The notes: generated by a model not told the origin, from the sequence alone. Counted from the first letter of the stretch, positions 1-35,569 are shown. The stretch is DNA of 64,000 nt from Amoebidium appalachense (GCA_963693365.1 CAVNZM010000006.1:9052001-9116000); one strand, 5' to 3'. Numbers and translations: made by a program.

Positions 1-3643
<3,643 letters not shown>

Positions 3644-4150
3644 GTGAGAGAAGGTATCAACATCTCCATCTTTTCACCCGCACTTTCCCCTGTCATGCTC
3701 CCCCCTTCTCCTCCCTCCCCTCTCCCCTCTTCCCCCCCCCCCCTCCCACACCCCCACCCCCGCCCTGCCCCCCTGCCAGCCCTCGCCGCACCCCCCTCTC
3801 CCCTCCCCCCCTTCTCCCACTCCTTCCCTCCCACTCCCCCAGGAGGCCCCACCACCACCAACACCACTGCCACCACTGCTACTACCCAACCACCCACCAA
3901 ACCCTCACCACCACCTCCTGTCACCCGATGCCTTCTCCTCTTCTCTTCCCCCCGTCCCCTACACTCCCTGCAATCAGATAAATACCCCCCACACACGGAC
4001 GCCTAGTGTGTGTGTGTGTGTGCAGACATTCCATGCCAAAGACCCCCGTCCCTCCAAAAAAAACAAATAAATAAACTAAAAAATGATTGAATCGAAACGG
4101 TGCACTCCCTCCCCCCCCCCCCCCTCCCCCTCCCGCCTTCCCCTCAATCC

Positions 4151-4182
<32 letters not shown>

Positions 4183-4667
4183 AAAAAAAAAAAAAACATC
4201 CCCCCCCCCCCCCCCCCCCCAGCTCCTCCCACAGATTTTACGACCCAGGCACTCAAATAATTCAAGGAATACGATGATAATAATGCGCAAGGATAAATTC
4301 ATGGCAGGATGACCGTGACGAAGAATGTTGTGCTTGGGTGGAAGGCCTCAAGGTCCATTACCGTTGACGGCACCACGGAACTCTATGTTTGTCCTAAATA
4401 ATGGCTTAAATAACACAGAGGAGACGCAAATATAGTTCTCGTTTATGCCAATTTTTTTGGTTCGTATTGTAAACTAGGTGCTCAACTTTGCCTCATCTTT
4501 CTTTTTCCACAATTGTTTCGTGTGTCTGTACACCGGATATTGCGGCGGTTGCTTGCATGCTGAAGGCAAGATCCGAAAAAGTGAGCGCACGACTATGATT
4601 GGCTAGCATCTCTTTTTTTGGCGGGAAAATAAGCCCCACAGATTGGTGAGCCTCCTGTCGTCACAAT

Positions 4668-4750
4668 GCATGCATATATCAAATATAAACAATAAAAAAA
4701 AAGTAGGAATATTCCTACTTTTTTTATTGTTTTATAATATGCATGTTTTG
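4668..4750. repeat. AT-rich palindrome
   Basis: Arms AAACAATAAAA..GTAGGAAT and ATTCCTAC..TTTTATTGTTT meet at a GGAATATTCC centre, and differ only in the length of the A/T run (9 versus 7). Flanking ATGCATATA and ATATGCAT extend the symmetry. It could form a hairpin or cruciform. It may be a miniature inverted-repeat element remnant; no coding or target-site duplication is evident. Confidence 0.8.
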
Positions 4751-5012
4751 CTTATGTTGCATATTTACATGTTTGCTCTTGCATACCTGTGCCTACGGCC
4801 ATGGGGGCATCTCAAAGCATAAAGAAGATGATCCCAATCCTTGAACAGATAGGTGTGTGTGTGATGTTAAAGTATGCAAACATCTGCCCTTCATTGGTGG
4901 GTGGGTGTCACAGTGGGTGGTAATGATTTAGATAGTATCATACCAGCGGGATTTCAAGCACCTTACGTACATGAGGCACATGATGCATATGTAGCCAAAA
5001 CATGGTAGTAAC

Positions 5013-5322
5013 TTTTCTTTTGACTCGGGTTTATTGATCGTTGATGAAGGCAACGTGCAGCCACAGGCTACATAACCACCAATAGAACTGAAAAAGCCAA
5101 AGCTACGAAATAAAAATAAAGCGACAAGTGACAAAGGACACCAGCGGGCAAAACCTTAAGTGTACGTGTATGCGTGAAACTAGTTTGCTCCAACTAGTCA
5201 TATGCATCGATGTTGACCAGACCACACTCCGCAAGAAGACATCATTACTGCTCCTTCCCAACAGGCCCCCCTCAAAACCTACCGAGGCACAGCAAGCAAG
5301 TCAGCCTCTAAAAGAGCAATGC
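5013..5322 (+). repeat. Dispersed repeat, copy 1
   Basis: About 310 bases that recur in the same orientation at 35851-36159 with a handful of substitutions and short indels. Similarity begins at TTTGACTCGG and stops abruptly at AAAGAGCAATGC; outside it the flanks are unrelated. It has no long open frame and no poly-A end. It is probably a non-autonomous transposable-element fragment or solo terminal repeat of unknown family. Confidence 0.85.
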
Positions 5323-5790
5323 AGACCAATTCTGAGCTAAAAAACAATCCCAACGGGCCCGGCCCCTAGATAACCCGGAGAAACTGCATCTAGCTCTCTG
5401 ATAAGGTGGCTTAGTTGTGGCAGGACACAGAAAAACACAATTACAGATTGCATGCAAGCAAACCCGGTCATTGCCATACGACTGGAGGCTAAGGACTGGC
5501 AGTCACTTGGAAAGCTCCCCGACGACCAAGTAGCTGCCCCTCCACTCACGCAGCGCAGAAGTAGCTGAAGAAGTTGCAGCAGCCCACCGCCAATAGGTCG
5601 CGTAGAAGAGTAGACAGCGTGTAGAAGTTACCATAGGTTGCAGTGGACCACCAGGCGTTGAAGAAACCACTTCTCAAGCGAGAAACTCCGCGAAAGGGAG
5701 ATGCCCCCACACTCTCACAGCAATAGGGATACACCAGGCCACACCACACACACGCTGCAGTCACGTTCCCCTGAGTGGGACTCCCTCCCA

Positions 5791-5993
5791 CCACAAAAAG
5801 AAGAAACGAAAGCCTTTATATACCTGCCATGGTGCAGAATCGGGAAAAAAAGTTGACGTGACAGCTAAGAGATGGAAGTGAAAGTGAAGTCCCCCACAAA
5901 AAGAAGAAACGAAAGCCTTTATATACCTGCCATGGTGAAGAATCGGGAAAAAAAGTTGACGTGACAGCTAAGAGATCGAAGTGAAAGTGGCGT
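5791..5993. repeat. Two tandem copies of a 103-bp unit with a TATA-like element
   Basis: Units 5791-5893 and 5894-5993 are almost identical (for example CATGGTGCAG versus CATGGTGAAG). Each carries TATATAAAGGC on the minus strand (5812-5822 and 5915-5925) and TTGACGTGAC, whose TGACGT core resembles a CRE/bZIP site, on the plus strand. Possibly a duplicated minus-strand promoter; no clear gene follows it. Confidence 0.85.
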
Positions 5994-6620
5994 AACTTCT
6001 CAGGAATATCTAACTAATATTCCTAATTGTAGACGGGATAATCTGCGAGAAATCAAGGCACCTATGTATGTTCCAAATTGCAGGTGCCTCGAGAAAAACT
6101 CCACACGACAGTACATAACACAAACACCAACGGATGAACAGGAAGCAATCGATGCATATGATGTATTTCTTCTTTGGAGCACACAGATACAACGGAATTT
6201 CACTTGTGACTCCTACCACTTAACACTGGTCTCTTATAGATGTGACACACTTCATATTTGTACATTTTTATATAGATAGCGTATACTTACAGAGACCATC
6301 TGCACTGTGCTGGTCTTTGTGCCGAGTAGGATTTAGTGTCTACCAGAAGCCAACCATTATGGCATCCATGCCATTCCATGGGTCACCTGCTGTCACCTAC
6401 TGTGTCCTGAAATCCTAAGAAGATTGTCCCTTACATATGGAAAAGAGGGTGTTGAATTTGACCAGTATGTACCTGTTAGTGTATTAAGAACAGCTCCACG
6501 AAACAAAATGCACAAAAAAAAAACAATGCAAGCACCTTATGCTAATTACGTTTCGACCAATACGGTTCGTGAACCAACGTAAACTGAATACCAGTGCCCA
6601 GTACTCCTCCACACACCCTC

Positions 6621-25151
<18,531 letters not shown>

Positions 25152-27445
25152 GGTGCTGTTCTCTACCTGCACACGCAGGCAAATACTTGTTCTAAACCTT
25201 AAAGTATCTTGTGGCCCACTCTTGCCAAAAGAGTCCAATGGTCCTATCTCTCACTCACCCTATCTTTATCCCCTACTTCCTTTCACCAGAGTGGATCTAC
25301 AACACCGCCCTTGATTATCCCTTGACTACCTAAATTTCCTTTCATATAACCTTCGTTCTACACAAAAACGACCACCTTGTGAAAAGAAAACGAGAACCCG
25401 TCAGAGTTAACGGTTCACCTGGGGAAAAAAATGGACTGTGACCTTCCCAGAATCCTGCTGTGTGCCCGGCGCCGGCGGCTCTGCAGTTTTGCTTTTTTCT
25501 GTTCCCCCGTGATCCGATAACAAAAGGTCTTCGGGCCAATGGCTGCGCGATTTCCTGTCTCCCTACACGCTAACTCCCGAGGCTCCCTCGGTTTGACTCA
25601 GAGGCTGAGCCCTGCAGCTACAATAGCAGAGTCTACAGTACGCGGGCTAATATTAGCCTCCAATCCTCCCCACCCAGGCCCACGAAGATACAACTGAGCA
25701 TATGCATGGTCGGTGCAATGCCCTCAGCGTATTGGCGTATTGGATCCGTAATGAGACGTCACTGACTAGCTGACTAGCATGACTACCAGCTTGAAATCTG
25801 GGGTAGGGCCTTCACCTCAGCAATATTTGGATGGAGTGCCCATGGCTACTGCAGCAGCAACCGGCCATGGGATCCTACAAATGTTCCCATGGTAGTCCAC
25901 ATGCATCATGAATCTCTGCTAAGCCTTTTCTTTGTGCATTCTATCGATAGTTTATGGGCATGATTAGACATCTGAACCCGAGCGTTAAGGGGTTAAGCGG
26001 ACATGTATATCAAATCGCGCTTGGCCGTGAACCTGAGCACATACCTTCAACTTTGCATAAGCCGGTCCCAATATCTTTCAAATACATAGACATAAAGAAT
26101 GAACACACGCATCTGCTGCAGTCATCTAACCTTTTAAGACTTTTGTTCGCCCCTCGAAGTTGTAAACTTAGGAGGAGTATCCCCAACCTAAGGTTCAGGC
26201 ACCATACCCTCCCACCCGCCTCTCACCACCTCCCCCCCGAGTCCCCGCCCCTCCCTCCCCCCCCCCCCCCCCTCTCGCTGCCCACCCCCCCTCCCCCCTC
26301 CCCCCCCCTCCGCCGCCCCCCTCAACTTTCCCTGCCCGACACCTGGGTAACCAACAGATACGTACACACAACCACCACCACCATCACCACCAGCTCAGCC
26401 ACATCTACTTACAGGTTCACCCAAACAAAAAGCAAATCAGGAAGCACTCAGCCATTGCAGCATGACATGGCAGTCTATTGACCATGTCAGTTGCATAGAT
26501 CCAGAAGTCACAGTGACCACAGTGACCTACCACGGTATCGGACAGTCACTTACCACAAAGATAAACAGTTCGATGGGCAGAAGTGAAGGATCTTTGGTTT
26601 TAGGGGTTACTCGGTCGTAGGGTTGGTTACTTATAACAACCCCCTCCCCCCCCCCCTCCCCCCTCCCCCCCACCCACCCCCCCCCTCCCTCCATGCTGCC
26701 CTCTCCCCTTTGTGAGAGTGTACCGAGGCCAAGCAGGAATTAGTTTTTTTTTTTTTTTTTTTTTTTTTTTTGGGGGGGGGGGGGAGGGGGGAGAACGAGG
26801 GGGGAGAGGGGGGGGGGGAGGGGGGGAGGGAGGGAGATACATAAGTTCTTATGTACGCGCCCGGGCAGCCATGCACTGCATGAAACCCTGTTGCTATTGC
26901 CCTCTAAGTAATTGTACGATGCGGTCGAGGGGCCAACCACTGCGGCATGTGCGGGGTCTTGTGTGAATTATCGAAAAATGTTCCCACAGTACCCATAAGT
27001 GAAACAACAAGTAATTTAAACCCACCTACAAGTTGCATCCATAGCACCCGGGCAGCAGGGCTCAGGGAGAAAATTTTTTTTTTAAAAGATTGTTGGACTG
27101 AAAAGCTTGCGATTTCTGCAACACACACACAACTCCCTCGATTAAATAGCATAAACCACACATACCTGCAACCCCACTTTATCGACCGTATACAGCTTTA
27201 GTTATTCCGCTTGCCATAACAAAGATAAGTGGGGTGTGGCGCTTAGGAGTACTTTAAAACTCTGCGCTTCGCCTATTTGATACACTGATGAAGTGCTACC
27301 TGTACTAATATTTCATCTTCAAAATACAGCTACAGAAATCCTTGCATAAAAACTCGTATTGTCATTAAAAGATAGCACACATGCCAGACTCAATTCCAAA
27401 ACCAGGAACCGCGAATTTGACCACTACATCTTCTGACCCTAGTGT
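25152..27445. other. Spacer between ALIX 5' end and RTK-A 3' end
   Basis: Mixed-composition DNA with C-rich blocks (26220-26330, 26640-26690) and a T-run/G-run composite (26743-26784). A CAG at about 25165-25167, fifteen bases before the ALIX ATG, could be the acceptor of a 5'UTR intron. I see no coding exon in it. Confidence 0.6.
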
Positions 27446-29375
27446 CTAGCAATCACGAGATAGCGACGAACCCTTACCTTTACCACTTGACTCACCCTGC
27501 TCTCCCTCCGTCTCTGAATTAACATAAATCAGTGCATGGTCGCTGGCATAATGGTCGTTAGCGGCCAGGGCCAAATCAGCCTCCTGCATCCCTTCATATG
27601 CACTATCCTCCCGAATCATTGACACCGGTACTTTCCCGGTGCGCTCAGACGAGCCACACCCCCCGACCGATATGCTGGAGAGTGGAAGGGTCGATGGGCT
27701 TTTTGATTTCTGATTCGTCAGTGCATCGGGAATTTGTAGTGTCATGTAAGACCCGTCATCTAGCGGACGTGCCGGATCGTGTTGCGGCATCCCCTTGCTT
27801 TCTTCCTGCTGCCGCAGCTCATGGAAGATCCTCAACGTTTCCTCTTCCAGAGTTGCAAACGTGGGCCTGTTTGCGGGCTCAATGTCCCAACAGCACAGCA
27901 GGAGGGAGTAGAGTTCCTCCGGCATGTCGGTTGGGCGAAGGAGGCGCACCCCGTGACGAATGGCCTGAATGATCTGGCTGGCCGACTGCAGGAAGTCAAA
28001 CGGCATCTCACCACCGGAAAACGTCTCCCAAACGGCAACACCGTAGCTCCAAACATCCGTGGCCTGTGTAAGAGCGGGGAGTGAGTTTGTGGTGCTCGGC
28101 AGTGCGGACATCTATTGTTCCTACCTCCACCTCAGCATTTCCACTCCTGGCCGGCACTGCTCCAGCAAGGGTGATGGTGTATCTATTTGTGTGCTTTGCC
28201 TTAATTGGTGTATGTATGTGGGTGTGCATGCCGGAGGGGGAAAGGGGAAGGGGGAGAAGGGGGGAGGGGGGAGGGAGGGAGGGAGGAGTATAGGTGTTTG
28301 TGTGTGCGTGTGTGTGTGGGGGGGGGGGGTGAGGGGGGGAGGGGGGGAGGTTCTGTTTGGGAGTGTGCAAAGCCCTACATGTAATGAGGAGCTTGGGGAA
28401 CTGAGATGGAAAGAGGCGGCAAACAGCAGGGGGAGAGGGTGGGGGAGATGGGGTTACAATGTGTGGCAGAGTACGGTGTACACATCAGACACAAATAGTG
28501 AAGATGTTGCAAGCAAACACAGAGTATACATCGTAAAAGAGCCCATCCTCGGGGGAAAGAAGGGGGGGGGGGGGGGGGGGGAGGGGGGGGAGGAGTTACG
28601 CTGGAGTAGATTCCGTCCAACACAGCCTCTGGGGCCATCCACCTCACGGGCAGCAGGGCACCGGCCGTGTCCGTCTTGACGTACATCTGGCTCTCAGCCC
28701 CGGCCACACGAGCCAAGCCCAGATCACTCACTTTGGCCGTGGGCTGCCCGTAGCTGTCAGACCGAGGGGGTTCAAGGAGAATGTTGCGGGCGGCAATGTC
28801 GCGGTGGATAATGCCCTGTCCGGCTGCATAAAAGAATGGGTGTTAGAGCGTGCAGTTGTTTGTGTGTATGTAATTGTGTGCATGTGTGTGTGTGTGCGCC
28901 GGGGGGGGGAGGGGGGGGGTATTAGTGTGTGTGTGGGGTGTTAGTGCGCGCGCGCGAGTGTGTGCCCGCGCGAGTGTGTGCGCACGGGCGGTGTGTGCGC
29001 ACGGGCGGTGTGTGCACATGCACCCACCTGTGAATGTGCGTGTGGCTGTGTGTGCGAGCTGCCAATGCACATATCTTTTTTTACTGTGCGCGATTACAGA
29101 ATCTAATAGTCGCGAGGGTGCAAATGTGGGTGGCACCAGACGCACGCTCATGTGCGCATGTGTACATGTGTGTGATGTGTGTGTGTGTGTGGGTATGCTA
29201 AAGTGAGTGTGTGCGCACGCATAAATGTGCACGTATGGACGTGTTCGTGTGTGACCATGTGGTGGGGAAGAAAGTGTGTGTGCGTCCATATGTGCTTGCG
29301 TGTGCCACCATTTCGGTGTGTCTATATATATGTGTGTGTGTGTATGTCTGTGTGTGTGTGTGTGTGTGCGTGTGC

Positions 29376-29413
<38 letters not shown>

Positions 29414-29547
29414 AAATATGTGTATATCACAGTTTAGGTTTATGAGTGTTTGTGTAGGTCACTGTGTGTGTGTGAGTACGCGAGCGCCACAATCTGCAAC
29501 AGTGAGCGATTGCGGGTGTGTGTAGTTATTTATCAACAGGTGTAGGC

Positions 29548-29639
<92 letters not shown>

Positions 29640-32600
29640 CACAGCAGTGTACACAGGACGATGTGTGCGAGTGTCTTTGTTTGTGTATATGTATGTGTGA
29701 ATGCCCCAGACCACAGTGTGTGTGTATGTGAATGTATTCATGTATGTATTTGCTTGAGTCCACGTGTGCGTGTGTGAAAATGTGCTAAAGGATGTGGGGG
29801 TGGGGGTGGGGGTTGGGAGAGGGAGGGGGGAGGGGGGGGGGAGGGGGGAGCCTCAGGAGGGAGTGGTTGTGGTGATGGGAGATATGTGTGCTAGTGCACA
29901 TATTTGTATGCGCCACAGCCAATTAAGTACTCGTTCGTTAGATACCTTGCACGCAAGGGAATCAACACACAAGGAATGCAAACAAGCAACATAGAAGACA
30001 GATGTATAAGTTGTACAAAGCATAGTTACCACAACCCACACGTCACCGGTACCACACGTAAATGGGATCATGTAGCAAAACTTATGCCAGTGCCTACTAT
30101 GTGTAAGGAGCCCGAAGAAAACAGCCGGGCGGTGGTATTAATGAGAGATGCTTACCCAGGAAGGCAAAACCGGCAGCCATCTCGCATGCAAACCACGTGC
30201 GGGTGAGGGTGCTGGTGTCGGGGTTCTTCTTGATGTAGCCCCGCAGGTCACCGAGGGGCATAAACTCGAGCAGCAGGTACAGCTCCCCGCTCTCCTCCAT
30301 GCACACCCCCACTGTGCTGACGACATTGTCGTGGTCCAGATGTTTTATCAGCTCGGCCTCTCGCAGGAATTCTGCACGCACCGCCTCGTCCTGCTGTGTT
30401 GTAGTTTTGATAGCACATTCCACAGCATTCCCTCCAGAAAACACCACCCCGCGGTAAACTGTGCCAAATGCACCCGCGCCCAGTTGCTCGAGTAGTGCAA
30501 ACTGGCTGCGGTCGATAGTACCGTTCTTCGTTTTGACGTTCATGAGGAGATTGTGGGCCTTCGATGTCCCGGCGTCGGCCCATTCGTGGTTTTTGCGGAT
30601 TTCCTTGATCCGCTCTTCCACTGCCTTTTCAACGGCCTTATTTAAGTTCTTGCGTGAATGGTACCAAGCAAAGAGCAGGGCCGCGGCTGCCAAGGCCACA
30701 CCACCCACCACCGTGCCGACGATGATCGAAGTAGTCTTGCTGCTGCTGCTTGAATTCGGATCGGCACTGGTTTGGATCTCACATAGCGACCCGGTGTAGC
30801 CCGTAGCGCATTCCAAACACCGCGCATCGGCAGTGGCCGTGCAGTTCTGCAAGTTTGCACAGTTTGGTATCACGGTGCATTGCGAGCACACACGGTCAGT
30901 GGTTGTGGTTGGCGACTGTGTCTCATACTGTGTCGAGTTGCACACAGTGGCGGGGAAGCAGGTGTCGTTGGAGAGGTAGTACTTGTCGTCGCAGGTCAGG
31001 CACTTGACCCCGAGGTAGAACGTGGACCGATCAAAGCCGCACGCCTGGATGGACGCCATGTCGGTGTTGATGCAGCCCGGAGGAAGCCGGCAGTCCATGT
31101 CGCAATCATTGCCAGTTTTGCCCGGGGGGCACAGACAGACGGTATCGGCAGTGGCCGTGCAGTTGGCCGTTAACGTGCCGGCAGAGCCGCAGGTGCTGCA
31201 CTTCTGGCACAGGCCCTGGCTGTTGACAAAGTGGTCGGCCTTGCACTGCAGACACCGCACCCCCTTGGCCGGATTGGCCGCATCAAATGTGCACGGGGTG
31301 GTCGGGTCGGCCGCCAGGCAGGCAGGCGGCAGGGCGCAGGGCTGGGCGCAGTTGTTGCCGGTGCGGTTGGCAGGGCAGGCACACTGCGTGTCTGCCGTGG
31401 CCGTGCAGGCGGCCAGCTGGCTGCCGTCACCGCAGCTGGCACAGGGCCGGCAGCCGAGGCCCTGGGGGGCCCACAGCCCCGGGGCCGTGCAGCTGCACTG
31501 GTAGCCGAGGGCGGTGTTGGGGGCACTCACACACTGGCTGTTGGGGGCCCCACACGTGTTGTTGGTCTGCGTGAACTCACACTGGCAATAGTCATCGTAG
31601 CTGTCGTCCTTGCACGTGAACCCGTCCTGGCCTGCAAACGGGCAGTTGCGGCGAGCCTCGTCGACGTTGCTGTGCAGCGTCATGTTGTCCCCAGCCACGG
31701 CTGACCCCTCTGCGTACACGGCACTGCCCAGGGCCTTGGCCACGTTGCAGAGGAAGACATTGCCCGGGCCTAGATTGACTCGTCCCTGGCTGCGGATGGC
31801 CGACCCCTTCACTGCTACGTTGCCTCGAAACACAGTGCCCGTGCTGGTCACCTCCCCAACTGACGACACACCGGCCCCATTGTACCCCTCGTTCTGCAGA
31901 GAGACAGATGGTGTTAGCACGCACCCACTTCAGGTTGGCCGACGTACAAAACTGTGTTCATTGACCATTTCGAGCACTATGTATCTGGCCAATCACACTT
32001 TATTCCCCTCACCCCTCCCCGTCCCTCACCCCTCTCCCCCCCCCCCCCCTTTCCCCCCCCCCCCCCCCCCCCTCACCCCGGTCCCTCCTTCCCTTTCAGT
32101 TAGACTATGCGACACAAAGTGGACCTACAACAACAGCAAGGACCAAAAACTGACAGAAGTTCAACACGACTGTCACAGACCTTCAATACAAGACACACAT
32201 TCACTGCACAGTGACTCTCCCCTAAGCATGCTTCTAACCCTGGACGGCCTCCCACGACCATGTATCCCAACCCCGATCTTGTCTCACTTAAGTTAAGAGA
32301 CGCCCCTTACCGAGTCAATGAAGCAGTTTTCCACCGTGATGCTCTGTGTACCAGCATGAAGGGAGGCTCCAATCATGCCGATTCCACGGTTCAAGTAGTT
32401 GTTTTTATTCCTGCTTACCGTGCAGTTGCGGTACGTGCACTGTCCATTACACATAGCTCCGGCGCCAAGTATCGCCGTATTGTTGGTGAAAATGCTATCC
32501 ACACCATTTATGTCGCCGCTGCACATGAATGTCCCTCCTGCAGCATTCTTTTCGACGAAGTTGCCCGTAATGACGGAACGAGTGACGTTGATTGAGCCCT

Positions 32601-33956
32601 CTGAAAAACGGTCGTGTGAGTTCAAAGAAGTACGACCTCAATTACGTGTGATAATACCCAAGAAAGTCCCTTGTTAGTGCCAGCACCCAGTATATCACTA
32701 AATGCATTCATGTTACGAATTTTTCATCCACCTAAACCGGAAACAAATAAAGGAAAAACCTACCGCAATTCACAATGGAGTCCATCACTGCCTTGTTTCT
32801 GGCCATGATGCTATCCTCCAGGACAAACACACCAAGCACATAAATGGTGGCGTATATTCCTTGATTTGCAGTGAAGTTGCACCGTTTTGCAACAAGGAGA
32901 TCAGTGCTGTAGCCACTAACCGCAGCACCCGGCGATTCCGCGCTATCCTGCTTAACCTCGTTTGCAAAAAACGTGGAGCCGACGAGTTCAACATTGTTGT
33001 TTTCGGTTGAGATGGCACCACCACCGCGGGAGCCAAGTGCCGTGTTCTGTTGGAAAAAGCTGTCGACGACCATCAGTGTTGCCTCCAGGTTAAGTCCCGT
33101 GATGCCACCCCCTCGAATGTTGCCGACATTGTACCTGAACTCGCAATTGCTGACATTAAGCGACTTCAAATGGTCGATTCCTCCACCTATGTTCGCCGTA
33201 TTGTTAAAAAAGCTTGACCCTACCACCGTAGCCACATCGGCAAGCACGATTGCACCCCCCTGCTCGGTGGCCGTGTTGCCCGAAAATGTACAGTTGCTAA
33301 TATTGGCCTCTACAGCGGCAGACAGCGCACCGCCCGACAAGTCTATGCTGCTCTGTAGGGCTCCGGGTGCGTCCCCGTCCACTGCCATGGCCACATTGCC
33401 AGAAAAGCTTGCCCCGGTTACATTTGCGTAAGCCGCAGCAAAAACACCACCACCCGAACGTGCGGTATTGTTGGAGAAAACCACCCTGGGGCCAATCGTA
33501 CTGTTCCCTTTGGTGTATACACCCCCTCCCCATCGTTTTGCACTGTTACCGCTAAAGGTGCAGTCGGAGAGTGCCAACGTGCCCATTTCGTCATCGACAT
33601 AGGCGGCTCCCCCATCCATTGCTTTGTTGTTGCGGAACATACACCCAGCCATTGTCAGGTTTCCAAGGACGTAAACACCACCTCCGCCCGTTAGTTGATC
33701 CTGTGAGCAAAGATCCAGGTTTAGTTACGAGCTATCCCGATTCATGTTGTCAGAATGCTGAGCAACATAACCGTGTACATAGAGTACTAGAACTACACTA
33801 CTACAGTCTTTGCGTGCTTGTGTGCCCGAAGCGGTGTCTGTACGACCTATGTGCATACCTCATGAGGCTGGTGTGAGTGAAGGGAGCTTGTTGCTCACGG
33901 TCCGTGCATGGGTGCGTGCATGTAAGTGTGTGTGTATGTGAGAGTGTGTGTGTGTC

Positions 33957-34007
<51 letters not shown>

Positions 34008-34025
34008 CCCGCGCACATGCACACA

Positions 34026-34059
<34 letters not shown>

Positions 34060-35101
34060 CGTGCGTGCATGCCACCGTTATTGTTCGAGTGTGGGGTTGA
34101 GGCTAGTGAGAGAGTGACACTGGTAGAACTTTTGTTTCAGAATTTTTCAGCGTGGTTGACAAGTGTATGTGCCACGGCATTCATGTGTTTGTGCGTACGT
34201 GCGTATGTGCATCTGTCACATTCAGTGTCTACCACCTAGACTAGGGTGTGGCAACACATTCAGTGCCACACTTGTAAGCAAAGTGTTTTTATGTCATCAA
34301 TACCTTAACTCCAACAAGGGCTTTAGCTAACCAAGCACAGTGTATAACATGGCTTTACTTGTGATCACAACAAACAGGTGTAAGCTCGGATACTGAACCA
34401 GCTGCCAGTGCTATTGAGAATGCTTTGAGAGATGAAAAGTGAAGAGAGCTAGGGTTGGGAGGAAAGTATGTGAGGAGACGTATCAAGGAGCAGCAAAGGA
34501 GGGGGAAGGAGGGGGGGAGGGGAGGGGGAGGGGACTGGGGGAGGGGGGGGGAAGCGATATCGGGTGGGGGTTGAGCAAAATAAGATACCTCAGCCCTCAA
34601 CTTCAATTTGGATGGCGGGGAACCAAGATTACCGCAGTTCTCAATTGTCACGTTACTCAGTGTAACATCCGCCTCTCTGGCCACTATTCCACTCACAGCA
34701 CACCCGGTGACCGTCAAAGAGCCGACTTGTACTTTCATACCCGTTTCGCTTGTGAAAACTAGCCCCACAGCCTGGTTCTCCCCACATGTTATGACAGTAG
34801 GGGCTGCACAGCCAATAACCCTAACGGAACTATCCTGCACGCGGGAAGCAGAGAATATGATTGCACTTTTTGCATCGACACTGGCGTAGAGAAGAACGGT
34901 AGTGTAGCCTTTGGCATCTGTGGCAAGATCCCTGAGTGATTGGTAGCAAGTGGAGTCACCCTTGGCTGTGACGGTGCGATAAGGGCAGTTCTCTGCTGTA
35001 AACTTAGCGCACAGCTCTTGACCAAAGAGTGATATTTGGCTTTGACACAACCCTAGCTGACATAGTGAGATAAGGGTAACGAAATACATAAAGGGCAGCA
35101 T
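27446..35101 (-). CDS. Receptor tyrosine kinase A: beta-helix ectodomain, Cys-rich modules, TM, kinase
   Basis: Predicted single-pass plasma-membrane receptor tyrosine kinase; ligand unknown. Exons in coding order: 34589-35101, 32764-33700, 32311-32600, 30156-31893, 28600-28823, 27446-28063; 1,439 aa. Start chosen at MLPFMYFVTLISLCQLGLC, a signal peptide; an in-frame ATG lies 27 codons upstream. Residues about 150-660 carry right-handed beta-helix repeats (FxxNxAxxGGG pattern, N-glycosylation sites). About 670-950 are Cys-rich modules resembling EGF/TNFR/GCC2-GCC3. A membrane helix (IIVGTVVGGVALAAAALLFA) lies near 967-990 and is followed by HSRK. The kinase spans about 1040-1310: GAGAFGTV loop, CAIK lysine, HRDIAARN catalytic loop, SDLG (DLG instead of DFG), PVRWMAPEA, DVWSYGV. 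HRDxAARN and PVRWMAPEA are tyrosine-kinase hallmarks. The tail has candidate phosphotyrosine sites YMTL, YEGM and YVNS (YxN, GRB2-type SH2). It forms an inverted pair with the gene at 37400. Confidence 0.88.
29321..29420. repeat. (GT)n microsatellite
   Basis: GT units with TATATA and CGTGCG interruptions, in the long RTK-A intron inside the kinase domain. The surrounding 28860-29520 is GT-rich throughout. Confidence 0.9.
29551..29640. repeat. (GT)n microsatellite, pure
   Basis: About 44 uninterrupted GT units in the same RTK-A intron as the tract at 29321. Confidence 0.95.
33925..34060. repeat. (GT)n microsatellite in RTK-A intron 1
   Basis: Two GT blocks separated by a short CGCGCACATGCACACAC segment that is the reverse complement of GT units, so it could fold back on itself. 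Confidence 0.85.
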
Positions 35102-35538
35102 GTTGGACGACGGCCGCTTAAGACCCGCGGAAAAATGGGTGAGTAGGGCTGTGAGCGTGCTTTCCTGAGTAAGAAGGTACATAAATGGTTTAGGTACTAT
35201 GTGTGCGCCATCCCGAAGGCCCCGTGCGATTCACTCACTCTACTTCCGGTCACGTGTACAGTCACAAAATCATGTCCATGGCCTATGCAGCTGGCTAGGT
35301 GGACTGGTGGGTGCTTTGAATAGCCTAAACGTGCTGATGTACCTATTAGTACTGTGTCACCGACAACTTGACAAGACTGGGCAGAGGAGCCTATCAAAAA
35401 TTGAATGGACAGAAGGATAAAACACCCTATACTCCGCCTGATAAGGGCATGCAATAAGTGGCAGACTGGCAGTGTGGCAGAGCACGCGTGACGTTACCGT
35501 AAGTGACGAAAATTCCCAGTGAAGTTCTGTGGAACTCG

Positions 35539-35569
<31 letters not shown>

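Larger units (their letters stand above)
3644..6620. other. Spacer between PDS5 and ALIX; no confident gene
   Basis: Positions 3660-4220 are CT/C-rich with a C-run to A-run composite near 4149-4194. After that the DNA turns AT-richer and looks ordinary, apart from the palindrome (4668-4750), the dispersed repeat (5013-5322) and the 103-bp tandem repeat (5791-5993), each listed separately. On the minus strand, 5794-5546 is an open, Cys- and aromatic-rich frame without a convincing ATG. I do not call it a gene. Confidence 0.7.

Noticed and set aside
31231-31704. Plus-strand open frames over the RTK-A Cys-rich exon
   Set aside because: GC-rich antisense shadow; the minus frame carries the conserved Cys spacing and aligns with RTK-B.
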